Of a DNA stretch of 64,000 bases, positions 50,138-58,205 are shown one piece after another. The DNA comes from Erysipelotrichaceae bacterium (lineage in GTDB: Bacteria; Bacillota_I; Bacilli_A; Erysipelotrichales; Erysipelotrichaceae). Every line of letters begins with the position of its first letter. Position 1 is the stretch's first letter. The translations under genes and the position numbers were made by a program. Below the pieces are notes generated by a model. That model saw only the letters and a program-made list of their open reading frames with translations, was not told the DNA's origin and did not search any database. The stretch is from NCBI GenBank assembly GCA_017432005.1, contig JAFRKA010000016.1, positions 62,001-126,000 on the forward strand. Direction: 5' to 3'.

Positions 50138-50977
50138 ATGAACGAAAATAACAGAAGATGGACTGACGGTTCAGTAAAGCTTTATGTGATACTGGTGATC
50201 GTGCTGTCAGCGATAGTAGAAGCGATATACATTCTGGGCGGCAACGGATATATGGTCATAGCGCTGATGTGGACGCCTGCCTTGTGTGCGATGATCGCGA
50301 ATATCGTTTCGATCAGACAGAAGAAAGAAAAGTTCTCCCTGAAGAAATATCTGCTGGATCTGGGTTTTGGAGTATGCAACATCATTTATATCCTGCTTGG
50401 TTTTATACTGCCGCTGATATATATTATGATCCCGTATATGATCTACTGGACGATGCATCCGACTGATTTTGCATATCACGGTGTTGCGCTCGATCTGATC
50501 CTTAGAGACTGTCTGCCGGTGGCGTTTGTGGGAACGGTGATCAACATGCTGACGGCGACCGGGGAAGAGATCGGCTGGAGAGGATTCATGGTCCCGGCTT
50601 TCATTGAAAGGATCGGTCTGAAGAAGACATTGCTGTTTACCGGACTGTTCTGGTCTTTATGGCATCTGCCGTTACTGATCTTTGGCGGATACATGGCAGA
50701 AACACCATTACTGTATCGGATACCGGCATTTATACTGTGCATCGTTCCGGTCGGCATCATTGCCGGACTGCTGGCTTATAAAAGCAAGAGCATGTGGCCT
50801 GCTGCTGTTCTGCATGCGGCACACAATAATTTCGATCAGTATATCTTTTCGGTGATCACCCGCGGTGAAGACATGATGTACTATGTATCGGAAACAGGAA
50901 TGTTTACGATCATCTGTGCCTGGATACTGGCTGTGATCATGTATGTGGTGATCACGAAAAATGAAAACAGGGAGTAG
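50138..50977 (+). CDS. CPBP-family intramembrane metalloprotease
   Basis: A 279-residue protein with about eight helices and the CPBP/Abi motifs: ATGEEIGWRGFMVPAF (EExxxR; the Glu pair binds zinc or acts as base), FWSLWHLPLLIF and HAAHNNFDQYIF. Relatives include prenyl-endopeptidase-like Rce1 proteins and bacteriocin self-immunity proteins. The start at 50138 is 9 nt after GAGG; ATG 50132 is only 3 nt away. It directly follows the TetR gene, so it is probably the main target of that regulator. Confidence 0.85.
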   Translation: MNENNRRWTDGSVKLYVILVIVLSAIVEAIYILGGNGYMVIALMWTPALCAMIANIVSIRQKKEKFSLKKYLLDLGFGVCNIIYILLGFILPLIYIMIPYMIYWTMHPTDFAYHGVALDLILRDCLPVAFVGTVINMLTATGEEIGWRGFMVPAFIERIGLKKTLLFTGLFWSLWHLPLLIFGGYMAETPLLYRIPAFILCIVPVGIIAGLLAYKSKSMWPAAVLHAAHNNFDQYIFSVITRGEDMMYYVSETGMFTIICAWILAVIMYVVITKNENRE

Positions 50978-50983
50978 GAAATA

Positions 50984-51670
50984 ATGTGTACGAGTTTTGT
51001 AGTAAACAGGAACAAGACCATCATCGGCTGGAACCTCGATATCCTGGATATGGAGTGGCGGGTAAGAAGCGATGATAAAGGTGTATATATCGAGATAAAT
51101 GACGCCAAGGAAAGCTGGATGCCTTTGTTCGGTGCCAACAGCCGCGGAGACTTCGTCGGTATGCCGACCTGCTGGCCGCATGATAAGAGAAGCGATCCTG
51201 CAGGTGATGAGATAAATGTGATCACGCTGGACATCGATCTGCTGCTTCAGAAAAAGACTCTGCAAGAGATCAGGGAAACAGCGGAAAAAGAAAAAGTCTG
51301 CAGTGTTCAGGGACTAACTTTCATGGGAGCCTTGTCTGATAAAGACGGCAATGTCCTGCATATCATTCCGGGACAGGGCGTCCTGTATTATGAAAGACCA
51401 TATTATAAGATCATGACCAACTATTCACCTTACAAGATGGACAGTGAGAAACATCCCTGGATGGGCTGGGACAGATATCAGAAAGCTGATGAGGTATTAA
51501 GTACAGCAGGAGATGATTTTGATGTCGATGACTGTTTTAAACTTCTGAAAGAAGTATCCCAGGAAGTCTGTCCGACGGTCGTCTCCATGGTCTATGATGT
51601 GAATAACAGAACAGTATACTGGTGTGAAAACCGTAATTGGGAAGATATACACAGAAAGTCATTCAGATAA
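50984..51670 (+). CDS. Choloylglycine hydrolase-like Ntn hydrolase, short form
   Basis: A 228-residue protein starting MCTSFVV: after Met removal Cys2 would be the N-terminal nucleophile, as in bile-salt hydrolase and penicillin V acylase. Family-consistent residues follow: GWNLDI (Asp19), FGANSRG and IMTNYSPY (Asn). Bile-salt hydrolases have about 320 residues, so this is a compact member and its substrate (a linear amide) cannot be assigned. It starts 6 nt after the CPBP gene. Confidence 0.78.
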   Translation: MCTSFVVNRNKTIIGWNLDILDMEWRVRSDDKGVYIEINDAKESWMPLFGANSRGDFVGMPTCWPHDKRSDPAGDEINVITLDIDLLLQKKTLQEIRETAEKEKVCSVQGLTFMGALSDKDGNVLHIIPGQGVLYYERPYYKIMTNYSPYKMDSEKHPWMGWDRYQKADEVLSTAGDDFDVDDCFKLLKEVSQEVCPTVVSMVYDVNNRTVYWCENRNWEDIHRKSFR

Positions 51671-51672
51671 AC

Positions 51673-52206
51673 ATGATGAAAGTGATCGAAACAGAAAGAC
51701 TGTATCTTAGAGAAATGAACGAGGATGACTATGATGCACTGTATGCCGTGCTCTCTGACCGAGAAAACATGTGTCACTATGTATATCCTTTTGAAGAGAA
51801 ACAGGTGAGAAGATGGCTCGACTGGTGCATGAGCTGTTACCGTGAATACGGTTTCGGGCTGTGGGCACTTTGTTTGAAAGAGAATAATGAGATGATCGGT
51901 GACTGCGGTCTGAGCATGCAGAAGATCGATGGAGAAATGCTGCCGGAGATCGGCTTCCATCTTCGTCGTGATATGCACCGTAAAGGTTATGCCTCAGAAG
52001 CTGCAGCAGCTGTCAGAGACTGGGCTTTTGAAAACAGAGATTTTCCGGCACTGTACTCATACTGTACAAGCGATAATGAAGCTTCATATAAGACAGCGGA
52101 AGCGATCGGGATGCATTATCTGAAAGAATTCAATGATGAAGAAGATATACCACATCGTGTATCCTCGATAAACAGAGAAGAATGGAGAAACAAATATGGA
52201 GAGTGA
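51673..52206 (+). CDS. GNAT-family N-acetyltransferase (RimJ-like)
   Basis: A 177-residue GNAT beginning with the RimJ-type ETERLYLREMNEDDYDAL, with the acetyl-CoA loop HLRRDMHRKGYASEAAAAV and late block NEASYKTAEAIGMHY. It may acetylate a protein or a small molecule. The start follows the previous stop by 2 nt; no clear ribosome site, so translation is probably coupled. It overlaps the DUF998 gene by 11 nt. Confidence 0.85.
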   Translation: MMKVIETERLYLREMNEDDYDALYAVLSDRENMCHYVYPFEEKQVRRWLDWCMSCYREYGFGLWALCLKENNEMIGDCGLSMQKIDGEMLPEIGFHLRRDMHRKGYASEAAAAVRDWAFENRDFPALYSYCTSDNEASYKTAEAIGMHYLKEFNDEEDIPHRVSSINREEWRNKYGE

Positions 52207-52828
52207 ACAGCTGATTAAAAGAATAAACCGCTGGACACTGGTATGCGGGATCCTGAGTGTGATCTTCTATATCCTGCACGATGTGATCGGCGGGATGTAT
52301 TATCCGGGTTATGATCTGATGACTCAAGCTGTCAGCGATCTGACTGCCACTGATGCCCCATCCTTCCAGATAGCATCTTCCTATTCACATATCTTCGGGA
52401 TCTTCAGCTGCATGTGCTGTGCCTTTTTATGTATCCTCGCTCATGATCTGAATAAGACACTGAAACTGGGCATCTATATGTTCGCCCTGATGAACGGAAT
52501 ATCGGCGATCGGCTATTCACTGTTCCCGTTAAGCAGCAGCGGTTATGACGGATCTTTTCAGTCTTTCATGCATGTGTATGTGGTGACGACACTGGTCGTC
52601 ATCCTGTCGATCGGCTCACTTATCCTGATCGCGATCGGCAGTTTTAAAAGAAAGATGAGATCATTAGGCATCCTGGCTCTGATCGCACTGGGGTGCATGT
52701 TCTTCGGAGCGATGGGAACGTCACTTCTGCCAAAAGAAATCTTCGGTATCGTGGAGAGATTCAGTACCTACAGTGCCGTAATCTTTACAGCGATTTTGTC
52801 AATATATGCACCCGGATTCAACGGATAA
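52196..52828 (+). CDS. DUF998 membrane protein
   Basis: A 210-residue protein with six hydrophobic helices and the DUF998 pattern: YDLMTQAVSDLTATDAPS after helix 1 and GYDGSFQSFMHVYVV later. The function is unknown; members often sit beside regulators and acetyltransferases. GGAG lies before the ATG within the preceding GNAT gene, which it overlaps by 11 nt. Confidence 0.82.
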   Translation: MESEQLIKRINRWTLVCGILSVIFYILHDVIGGMYYPGYDLMTQAVSDLTATDAPSFQIASSYSHIFGIFSCMCCAFLCILAHDLNKTLKLGIYMFALMNGISAIGYSLFPLSSSGYDGSFQSFMHVYVVTTLVVILSIGSLILIAIGSFKRKMRSLGILALIALGCMFFGAMGTSLLPKEIFGIVERFSTYSAVIFTAILSIYAPGFNG

Positions 52829-52838
52829 AGGAGGAAAG

Positions 52839-53174
52839 ATGAAAGAGTATATAGCTTACTGTGGATTAGACTGTGAAAAATGTGATGCGCGCATTGCGAC
52901 TGTAAACAATGATGATCAGAAAAGAGCAGAGGTCGCAAAGCTTTGGAGCGAACTGAATGGAGCAGAGATAACACCGGAAATGATCAACTGTACAGGCTGC
53001 CGTATACAGGGAGTAAAGTTTCCGTATTGCGATGCGATGTGTCCGATCAGAAAGTGCGCAGCCGAAAAGAAGTATGAGACCTGTGCAGACTGTGAAGAGA
53101 TGAACAGTTGTGAGAAACTGCAGGCCATCCTCAGCAATGTTCCTGAGGCAGCAGAGAATCTGCGAAATAAATAA
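52839..53174 (+). CDS. DUF3795 cysteine-rich protein
   Basis: A 111-residue protein with the DUF3795 cysteine pattern: YCGLDCEKCDA at the start, then CTGCRIQG, CDAMCPIRKCA and CADCEEMNSC. The cysteines probably bind zinc or an Fe-S cluster. The start at 52839 follows AAAGGAGG; the ATG at 52806 is inside DUF998. It is the last gene of the TetR cluster. The function is unknown. Confidence 0.82.
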   Translation: MKEYIAYCGLDCEKCDARIATVNNDDQKRAEVAKLWSELNGAEITPEMINCTGCRIQGVKFPYCDAMCPIRKCAAEKKYETCADCEEMNSCEKLQAILSNVPEAAENLRNK

Positions 53175-53183
53175 GAGATATAT

Positions 53184-53297
53184 TATAATATAGGTGGAGG
53201 TGATCTCTATGGAAAGGAAAAACCGTAACAGATAACTCCCGACAACAGGCAATATTGCCTGATAAGATACGCAAGTGAGAGATCGCTTGCTTTTATT
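53184..53297 (+). ncRNA. Mini-transcript with an 8-codon ORF, hairpin and terminator
   Basis: TATAAT (53184-53189) is followed by GGTGGAGGTG and an 8-codon ORF MERKNRNR (53209-53235). Then comes the perfect palindrome CAGGCAATATTGCCTG (53246-53261), then GCAAGTGA (53271-53278) pairing with TCGCTTGC (53283-53290) and TTTTATTT. This is a complete short transcription unit of about 100 nt. It could be an attenuator leader for the gene at 53372, a small RNA or a tiny peptide gene. The Arg/Lys-rich peptide recalls ribosome-stalling leaders, but that is speculation. Confidence 0.5.
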
Positions 53298-53371
53298 TGG
53301 TAGAGATAAGCGATATTGTACGCAGGAAAGACGGTTAACTTTATAATTATATATAAGGAGAAGATCGAATT

Positions 53372-54865
53372 ATGGAATTACAGGCATTCATCTGCCCGCA
53401 GTGCGGAGCACAGCTGGAAGTAGACAGCGTCACTACCAATCTTACCGTCTGTCCCAAATGTGGAAGCAGTATCCACATTACTTATAAATCAGGAGAGAAC
53501 GATAAAGGACTGAAAGATTTCGTCACACCGGACGGTCTTAAAGTAGGATCGGCCCGCGTAGCGGACAAGTATGTCCTCAACGCTTCAGTCAATGATCGCT
53601 GGCAATCAGAACTGGTCCCATTTACCGCAAGAGCCAGCGCCAACTGTGAAGATGAGATAATCATGATCTCTGATTCCAAGGAACTGTTCCATGATGTAAA
53701 GAGCCTGATGATCAAAGGTATCATCGGACTGGTCCCTAATCATACAAGCAACGGTTATGTATCATTTTTCGAACCGGAAGATTATCTGCGTGATTATGCG
53801 GAAAAGATCTCTTCCGCAAAACTGACACCTGTAGCCAAGGCCCAGCTGCCAAGTTATTTCGGCAAGAATCCGGAAGTCGCGAAGACTCAGCTGAAGAATG
53901 ATATCGCGGCTTTTGACGCTTTCATGGAGATCCCTTCAAGTCCGATCAATACACTGTGTGAATCGGTACTTTATAAATATGAAGGAAAGACTGCAAGCGG
54001 AGTCGATTGTGTCGTATATGCCGGTATGGATTATGAAGGCGAAGAGCTGATCTATGGCGGAGGTCTCTTCAAAGGTTTGGATACAAAAGGGATCAAAGAC
54101 AACCTGACAAAGGTGATGGAAAACTCCAAAAATCTGTCCGAGCTGGGAAGTACTGTTTCGGATGTGCTGAAAGGAAAAGACAAACTGACTTTCAGTGATA
54201 TGATGAGCGGTGGTCTTATCGGCAAGGCCATGCGCAAGAGTAAAGAAAAAGAAGATAAGAAACCGGAAGAAAAGCCGGTAGAAGAACCGCTACAGGAACC
54301 AAAGAAAGAAGCACCGGCTGTCTTCGGTCACAGCGTCAGAAGAGTCGATCAGATCACTTTCGGCGCTTACAGAAAATATATCTGTGTAGCCCTGAAGGAA
54401 AGAGAAGCGGAAGCAGAAAGAGACTTCCTGGATTTCGTCATGACTTTTGAACCTTCTCAGGCTTTAGGTCAGAGGCAGAAAGAGATGATCGATCAGAAGA
54501 TGTTCCAGATCAGACAGGCTGTTGCCCAGAATCAGGCTATCGTGATGCAGAAGCAGCAGCAGCTGCATGCGATGCAGATGCAGACATCACAGATGATCTC
54601 CCAGAATGCCAGACAGACATCAGCCGGTATCATGGATTCCTGGAACAAGAAGATGGCTTCAGATTCCCGGATCTCGCAAGCCAGATCGGAAGCTAACTTA
54701 GGTGTAAATACCTATCAGAACAGTTACGGACAGAATGTCCAGGTCAGTGTAGCAGCAGATCACGTCTATCAGAACCAGTATGGTGATGTATACGGTGTAT
54801 CAGGTAATGCACCGGATCAGAGCGTCCTCAACGACCTGAATTGGACTGAATTAAAGAAAAAATAA
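53372..54865 (+). CDS. Zinc-ribbon, Gln-rich protein of unknown function
   Basis: A 497-residue soluble protein. Residues 8-35 are a zinc ribbon (CPQCGAQLEV ... CPKCGSSIH). About 90-290 is a globular domain with DVKSLMIKGIIGLVP and GVDCVVYAGMDYEGEELIYGGG. About 290-330 is a Lys/Glu/Pro linker. After residue 380 it is rich in Gln and Met (QKQQQLHAMQMQTSQMIS), likely coiled coil. No family is recognised. It lies 2 nt upstream of rarA and may be cotranscribed. AAGGAG is the ribosome site. Confidence 0.7.
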   Translation: MELQAFICPQCGAQLEVDSVTTNLTVCPKCGSSIHITYKSGENDKGLKDFVTPDGLKVGSARVADKYVLNASVNDRWQSELVPFTARASANCEDEIIMISDSKELFHDVKSLMIKGIIGLVPNHTSNGYVSFFEPEDYLRDYAEKISSAKLTPVAKAQLPSYFGKNPEVAKTQLKNDIAAFDAFMEIPSSPINTLCESVLYKYEGKTASGVDCVVYAGMDYEGEELIYGGGLFKGLDTKGIKDNLTKVMENSKNLSELGSTVSDVLKGKDKLTFSDMMSGGLIGKAMRKSKEKEDKKPEEKPVEEPLQEPKKEAPAVFGHSVRRVDQITFGAYRKYICVALKEREAEAERDFLDFVMTFEPSQALGQRQKEMIDQKMFQIRQAVAQNQAIVMQKQQQLHAMQMQTSQMISQNARQTSAGIMDSWNKKMASDSRISQARSEANLGVNTYQNSYGQNVQVSVAADHVYQNQYGDVYGVSGNAPDQSVLNDLNWTELKKK

Positions 54866-54867
54866 AG

Positions 54868-56190
54868 ATGTTTCAGCAGAATCTCTTCTATGACGAAAAG
54901 AATGAACCCCTGGCCGCGAGACTGCGTCCGCAGACCCTTGATGATATCATCGGTCAGCAGCACCTCATCGGGGAAGGCAAGATCTTAAGAAGGATCATCG
55001 AGAACGATCATATCCCTTCGATGATCTTCTGGGGTCCTCCCGGTGTAGGCAAGACGACATTGGCCAGTGTGATCGCGAGAACGACGAAGGCCGCCTTCAT
55101 CAACTTTTCGGCTGTGACCAGCGGGATCAAAGAGATCCGTGAAGTCATGAAGAAAGCCGAGGAAGAGAATCTTTCAGGTAACAGGACCATCGTCTTCGTG
55201 GATGAGATCCACCGTTTCAACAAGGCTCAGCAGGATGCCTTCCTGCCGTTTGTGGAGAAAGGCAGCATCATCCTGATCGGTGCGACGACCGAGAATCCGT
55301 CATTTGAAGTCAACGGTGCCTTGCTGTCACGCTGCAGAGTGTTCGTCCTGAAACAACTCAGCGCCGATGATATCGTCGAACTGCTTAAAAGAGCGATAAA
55401 CGATCCGCGGGCCTTTGAAGGCCAGAAGATCAATATCAGCGATGAGGATCTGTATTTCATCGCCAACTTCTCCAACGGTGATGCCCGTGCGGCCTTATCG
55501 ACTCTGGAGATGGCGGTCGATAACGGTGAGATTACTGATGACGGGATCAATGTAAACAGTCAGATCATCGAAGATATCACTTCAAAGAAATCTTTCCTCT
55601 ACGACAAGAAAGGCGAAGAGCACTATAACATCATCTCTGCCCTGCATAAATCCATGCGCAATTCCGATCCGGATGCCGCCGTCTACTGGCTGTCACGGAT
55701 GCTGGAAGCGGGAGAGGATCCGCTGTATGTCGCCAGGAGAGTGATCCGCTTTGCTTCGGAAGATATCGGTCTGGCTGACCCGCGCGCTTTACAGATAGCA
55801 GTCTCAGCCTATGAATCCTGTCACTATCTGGGCATGCCCGAATGCAATGTCAATCTGGCGGAAGCTGTCATCTATATGTCGGTAGCACCGAAATCCAACG
55901 CGACATATGTCGCCTATGAAAGTGCCAAAGCCGATGCGGTGAAGATGCTGGATGAACCGGTACCGCTGGTGATCAGGAATGCTCCGACCAGTCTCATGAA
56001 AGATCTGGGATACGGAGACGGTTATCAGTACGCGCATGACACAGAAGATAAACTCACCGATATGGAATGTCTGCCGGACTCACTGAAGGGTAGAGAATAT
56101 TATCATCCGGTAAAGCAAGGTCTTGAAGAGAGGATCGCTGAAAGACTGAAGCAGATCAAGGACTGGAAGGAAGAGCACAGGAAGAAATAG
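54868..56190 (+). CDS. rarA: Replication-associated recombination protein RarA (MgsA)
   Basis: A 440-residue AAA+ ATPase related to clamp loaders: N-terminal [20 protein letters not shown], Walker [16 protein letters not shown], Walker [17 protein letters not shown], sensor 1 [11 protein letters not shown], then the MgsA tetramerisation domain with [29 protein letters not shown]. RarA acts at stalled replication forks. It starts 2 nt after the previous gene. A protein resembling its C-terminal region is encoded next. Confidence 0.93.
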   Translation: MFQQNLFYDEKNEPLAARLRPQTLDDIIGQQHLIGEGKILRRIIENDHIPSMIFWGPPGVGKTTLASVIARTTKAAFINFSAVTSGIKEIREVMKKAEEENLSGNRTIVFVDEIHRFNKAQQDAFLPFVEKGSIILIGATTENPSFEVNGALLSRCRVFVLKQLSADDIVELLKRAINDPRAFEGQKINISDEDLYFIANFSNGDARAALSTLEMAVDNGEITDDGINVNSQIIEDITSKKSFLYDKKGEEHYNIISALHKSMRNSDPDAAVYWLSRMLEAGEDPLYVARRVIRFASEDIGLADPRALQIAVSAYESCHYLGMPECNVNLAEAVIYMSVAPKSNATYVAYESAKADAVKMLDEPVPLVIRNAPTSLMKDLGYGDGYQYAHDTEDKLTDMECLPDSLKGREYYHPVKQGLEERIAERLKQIKDWKEEHRKK

Positions 56191-56226
56191 GAATTATAAT
56201 AAATATACAGATAAAGGAGAAAATCA

Positions 56227-56808
56227 ATGGCAGAATACTACGATCCCTGGGGGAACACCGTATCCAAGCACGGCATCAGCGCTGACTTACTGATCTCAGC
56301 TGTGCAAAAATGTATCAGAAGAGGCAAGGAAGACCTCGCCATGCGCTTTGCGTATGAGCTGTATGCGACATCGAATTTCCATGAGGAGAAGCTGTGGACC
56401 AGACTGCTGGTGATCTGTGTCGAGGATATCGGCTTCGGTGATCCGAATGCGATGCTGATAGTGAATACGCTGAACCAGCTCAGAAAGGAATTCCCTTACG
56501 GTGACGGAGACCGTCCGATCTTCTTCCTCTATGCGATCAGATATCTGTGCGGATGCAAGAAGGAGAGATCGACCGATCACATCAAGAACATCATCATGAA
56601 GGAAAATGAAAAGGGTGAGATCCCGGAGATCCCGGATTGGACCATCGATATGCATACCAATAAGGGCAGATTTGAGTTAGGCAGAGATGTCTTCTACTTT
56701 ATGGATGAGGCCTCAAAGGTCGAACCGTTATGGGAAGGCTATGATGATACCTACTTCAAACAGCTGTATAAGATGTACGAAGAAGAAGAAAAAGAAAAAG
56801 ATGAATAA
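56227..56808 (+). CDS. Stand-alone protein resembling the RarA C-terminal domain
   Basis: A 193-residue protein. Residues 20-80 (DLLISAVQKCIRRGKEDLAM, LWTRLLVICVEDIGFGDPNA) echo the RarA segment around its [15 protein letters not shown]...[12 protein letters not shown] block, including the acidic-Asp-Ile-Gly turn. There is no ATPase domain. The C-terminus is acidic (EEEEKEKDE). It lies 36 nt after rarA with AAAGGAG, in the same operon, so a role with RarA, for example mixed oligomers, is plausible. It may instead be a related but independent helical family. Confidence 0.65.
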   Translation: MAEYYDPWGNTVSKHGISADLLISAVQKCIRRGKEDLAMRFAYELYATSNFHEEKLWTRLLVICVEDIGFGDPNAMLIVNTLNQLRKEFPYGDGDRPIFFLYAIRYLCGCKKERSTDHIKNIIMKENEKGEIPEIPDWTIDMHTNKGRFELGRDVFYFMDEASKVEPLWEGYDDTYFKQLYKMYEEEEKEKDE

Positions 56809-56811
56809 ACA

Positions 56812-56834
56812 AAGGACCGGATGACCGGTCCTTC
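56812..56834. terminator. Bidirectional terminator between the RarA operon and tRNA-Pro
   Basis: AAGGACCGG (56812-56820) pairs with CCGGTCCTT (56825-56833) around ATGA. The plus strand continues CATTTG and the minus strand TGTTTATTC, so it can end both converging transcripts. Confidence 0.75.
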
Positions 56835-56842
56835 ATTTGTAA

Positions 56843-56919
56843 TGGTCGGAATATCGGGATTCGAACCCGAGACCTCTTGAACCCCATTCAAGCACGCTAC
56901 CAAGCTGCGCTATATTCCG
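56843..56919 (-). tRNA. tRNA-Pro (anticodon GGG)
   Basis: The 77-nt minus-strand cloverleaf includes an encoded CCA. The acceptor CGGAATA pairs with TATTCCG; the D loop is AGCTTGGTA, typical of Pro tRNA; the anticodon stem CTTGA/TCAAG encloses ATGGGGT, giving anticodon GGG; the T arm is TCGGG-TTCGAAT-CCCGA. Confidence 0.93.
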
Positions 56920-56934
56920 TTTTCTGTTTTTATT

Positions 56935-56964
56935 TTAACATCATAGCCATTAATTGACTATAAT
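56935..56964 (+). promoter_or_regulatory. Promoter of tRNA-Val
   Basis: TTAACA (56935-56940), an 18-bp spacer and TATAAT (56959-56964) precede the mature tRNA by 10 bp. Confidence 0.7.
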
Positions 56965-56974
56965 AGAGGTAGAC

Positions 56975-57050
56975 GGAGGATTAGCTCAGTTGGGAGAGCG
57001 CACCCTTCACAGGGGTGATGTCGTGGGTTCGAGCCCCGCATCTTCCACCA
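56975..57050 (+). tRNA. tRNA-Val (anticodon CAC)
   Basis: The 76-nt cloverleaf includes an encoded CCA. The acceptor GGAGGAT pairs with ATCTTCC; the D arm is GCTC-AGTTGGGA-GAGC; the anticodon stem CACCC/GGGTG encloses TTCACAG, giving anticodon CAC; the T arm is GTGGG-TTCGAGC-CCCGC. Confidence 0.93.
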
Positions 57051-57060
57051 TATGATTATC

Positions 57061-57085
57061 AGGCCATGGAAACATGGCCTTTATT
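57061..57085 (+). terminator. Terminator after tRNA-Val
   Basis: AGGCCATG (57061-57068) pairs with CATGGCCT (57073-57080) around GAAA, then TTATT. Confidence 0.7.
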
Positions 57086-57143
57086 GACTTTAAATACAGA
57101 TATGATAAAATGAAAACAGATGATTTAAAACATATGTTTTAAA
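57084..57143 (+). promoter_or_regulatory. Promoter and operator of the second TetR gene
   Basis: TTGACT (57084-57089), a 16-bp spacer and TAAAAT (57106-57111) form a promoter. Downstream, TTTAAAACATATGTTTTAAA (57124-57143) is a perfect 20-bp palindrome in the 5' leader, the natural autorepression site for the TetR protein encoded 24 bp further on. Confidence 0.75.
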
Positions 57144-57167
57144 ACAATTGATGTTGAAAGGAACATT

Positions 57168-57776
57168 ATGCCTCCAAAACCAAAATTTACACGAGAAGAG
57201 ATCATAAGTGCTGCTTTGAAGATCGCTGACAAGCAGGGAATCGATAAACTGACAGCCAGGGAACTGGGCAAGAAACTGGGAAGTTCTTCGCGACCGATCT
57301 TTACTGTTTTCAAGGATATGGATGAACTGAAAAGAGAAGTAAAGAAGAAATCCTATGATCTGCTGCAGGATTATCTTGCGGAAGCAGAACATTATCAGCC
57401 GCTGTACAAACAGGCGATCAAGGAAACGATCCGTTTCGCTGTTGAACATCCTAATCTGTTTGAGATGGTCTTCCTTTCCGAAGACAGGAAGACAGTCAAT
57501 TTCGAGGAGATGACGATCCGCTACAAGGACATCATCGACCGTTATTCCGGTGTCCTCAAGCAAGACTATCAGCTGGATGATACAGCGATCAGAGCTCTGT
57601 TCAAACACAGCTGTGTCTATGTATACGGGATCGGTATTATGTGTGCCGGACATGTATGTACCTTCACCGATGAACAACTGAACGATACGCTGGGTGAAGT
57701 ATTCATGGCCATGCTGATGTACGCAAAATCCGGCAAGCTCGATGAAAAGACACCGATACCGGTAAGAATCGATTAA
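57168..57776 (+). CDS. TetR/AcrR-family regulator
   Basis: A 202-residue regulator: N-terminal helix-turn-helix with FTREEIISAALKIADKQGIDKLTARELGKKLG and a helical effector domain with two late cysteines (FKHSCVYVYGIGIMCAGH). AAAGG lies before the ATG, and a perfect palindrome is in the leader. It is followed by a relic and then an intact copy of a Cys-rich KTR gene. This pairing is common in Bacillota and often found on mobile elements. Confidence 0.88.
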   Translation: MPPKPKFTREEIISAALKIADKQGIDKLTARELGKKLGSSSRPIFTVFKDMDELKREVKKKSYDLLQDYLAEAEHYQPLYKQAIKETIRFAVEHPNLFEMVFLSEDRKTVNFEEMTIRYKDIIDRYSGVLKQDYQLDDTAIRALFKHSCVYVYGIGIMCAGHVCTFTDEQLNDTLGEVFMAMLMYAKSGKLDEKTPIPVRID

Positions 57777-57790
57777 GAATAAGCCACTTT

Positions 57791-57812
57791 AGCCAGACGA
57801 TTAACGCAGAGC
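57791..57812 (+). repeat. 22-bp direct repeat, copy 1 (relic 3' end of a KTR gene)
   Basis: AGCCAGACGATTAACGCAGA plus GC is identical to 58046-58067, where it forms the last codons, stop and following bases of the KTR gene. Here no ORF leads into it, so it looks like the tail left by a deleted KTR gene copy, or one of two direct repeats flanking the intact gene. Confidence 0.65.
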
Positions 57813-57855
57813 AGGGCAATGTATATTTGCTTTGTTCTGCTTTTGTCCTTAAGGC
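57806..57855 (+). terminator. Terminator after the TetR gene
   Basis: GCAGAGCA (57806-57813) pairs with TGTTCTGC (one G-T pair), followed by TTTTGTCC. The 5' arm is part of the 22-bp repeat, so the repeat brings its own terminator arm. Confidence 0.65.
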
Positions 57856-57876
57856 CTATATAAGGGAGAAGCAAAA

Positions 57877-58059
57877 ATGATTAAAGATGAAGAGAGGAAA
57901 TGGATCCTGTGTCCGCGTTGTCATGCAAAGACCAGGACGATGATCAGAGATGACACAGTCCTGAAAAACTTTCCCCTGTACTGTCCGAAGTGCAAGGGAG
58001 AGTATCTCATATCACTGAGTGAAGGAAAAATAAGGTATCTAGATAAGCCAGACGATTAA
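57877..58059 (+). CDS. Cysteine-rich KTR domain protein
   Basis: A 60-residue protein with two CxxC zinc knuckles: WILCPRCHAKTRTMIRDDT and FPLYCPKCKGEYL. The KTR signature after the first knuckle identifies the Cys-rich_KTR family, common next to TetR genes and on conjugative elements of Bacillota. The function is unknown. Family members, as I recall them, often end in EPDAKTQSR; here the frame stops at KPDD, but the bases after the stop (CGCAGAGC) still resemble that coding sequence, so the C-terminus seems shortened. Confidence 0.85.
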   Translation: MIKDEERKWILCPRCHAKTRTMIRDDTVLKNFPLYCPKCKGEYLISLSEGKIRYLDKPDD

Positions 58060-58067
58060 CGCAGAGC
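58046..58067 (+). repeat. 22-bp direct repeat, copy 2 (3' end of the intact KTR gene)
   Basis: Identical to 57791-57812; the distance between copies is 255 bp. It spans the last codons and stop of the KTR gene and the 5' arm of the next terminator. Confidence 0.7.
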
Positions 58068-58108
58068 TGATACATATGAAACGATATGGCAAAGCTCTGT
58101 TTTAATTT
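58062..58108 (+). terminator. Terminator after the KTR gene
   Basis: CAGAGCT pairs with AGCTCTG across a loop of about 24 nt, followed by TTTTAATTT. The 5' arm lies in the 22-bp repeat. Confidence 0.6.
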
Positions 58109-58205
58109 ATCGGAAAGGAGGTAAGACAGACAGAAAAAGAAGAAGTTCATCATTGTACAGTTACAGAAATAATCAAAGATTCAATTTATCTAGAAAAGGG
58201 GAAAT

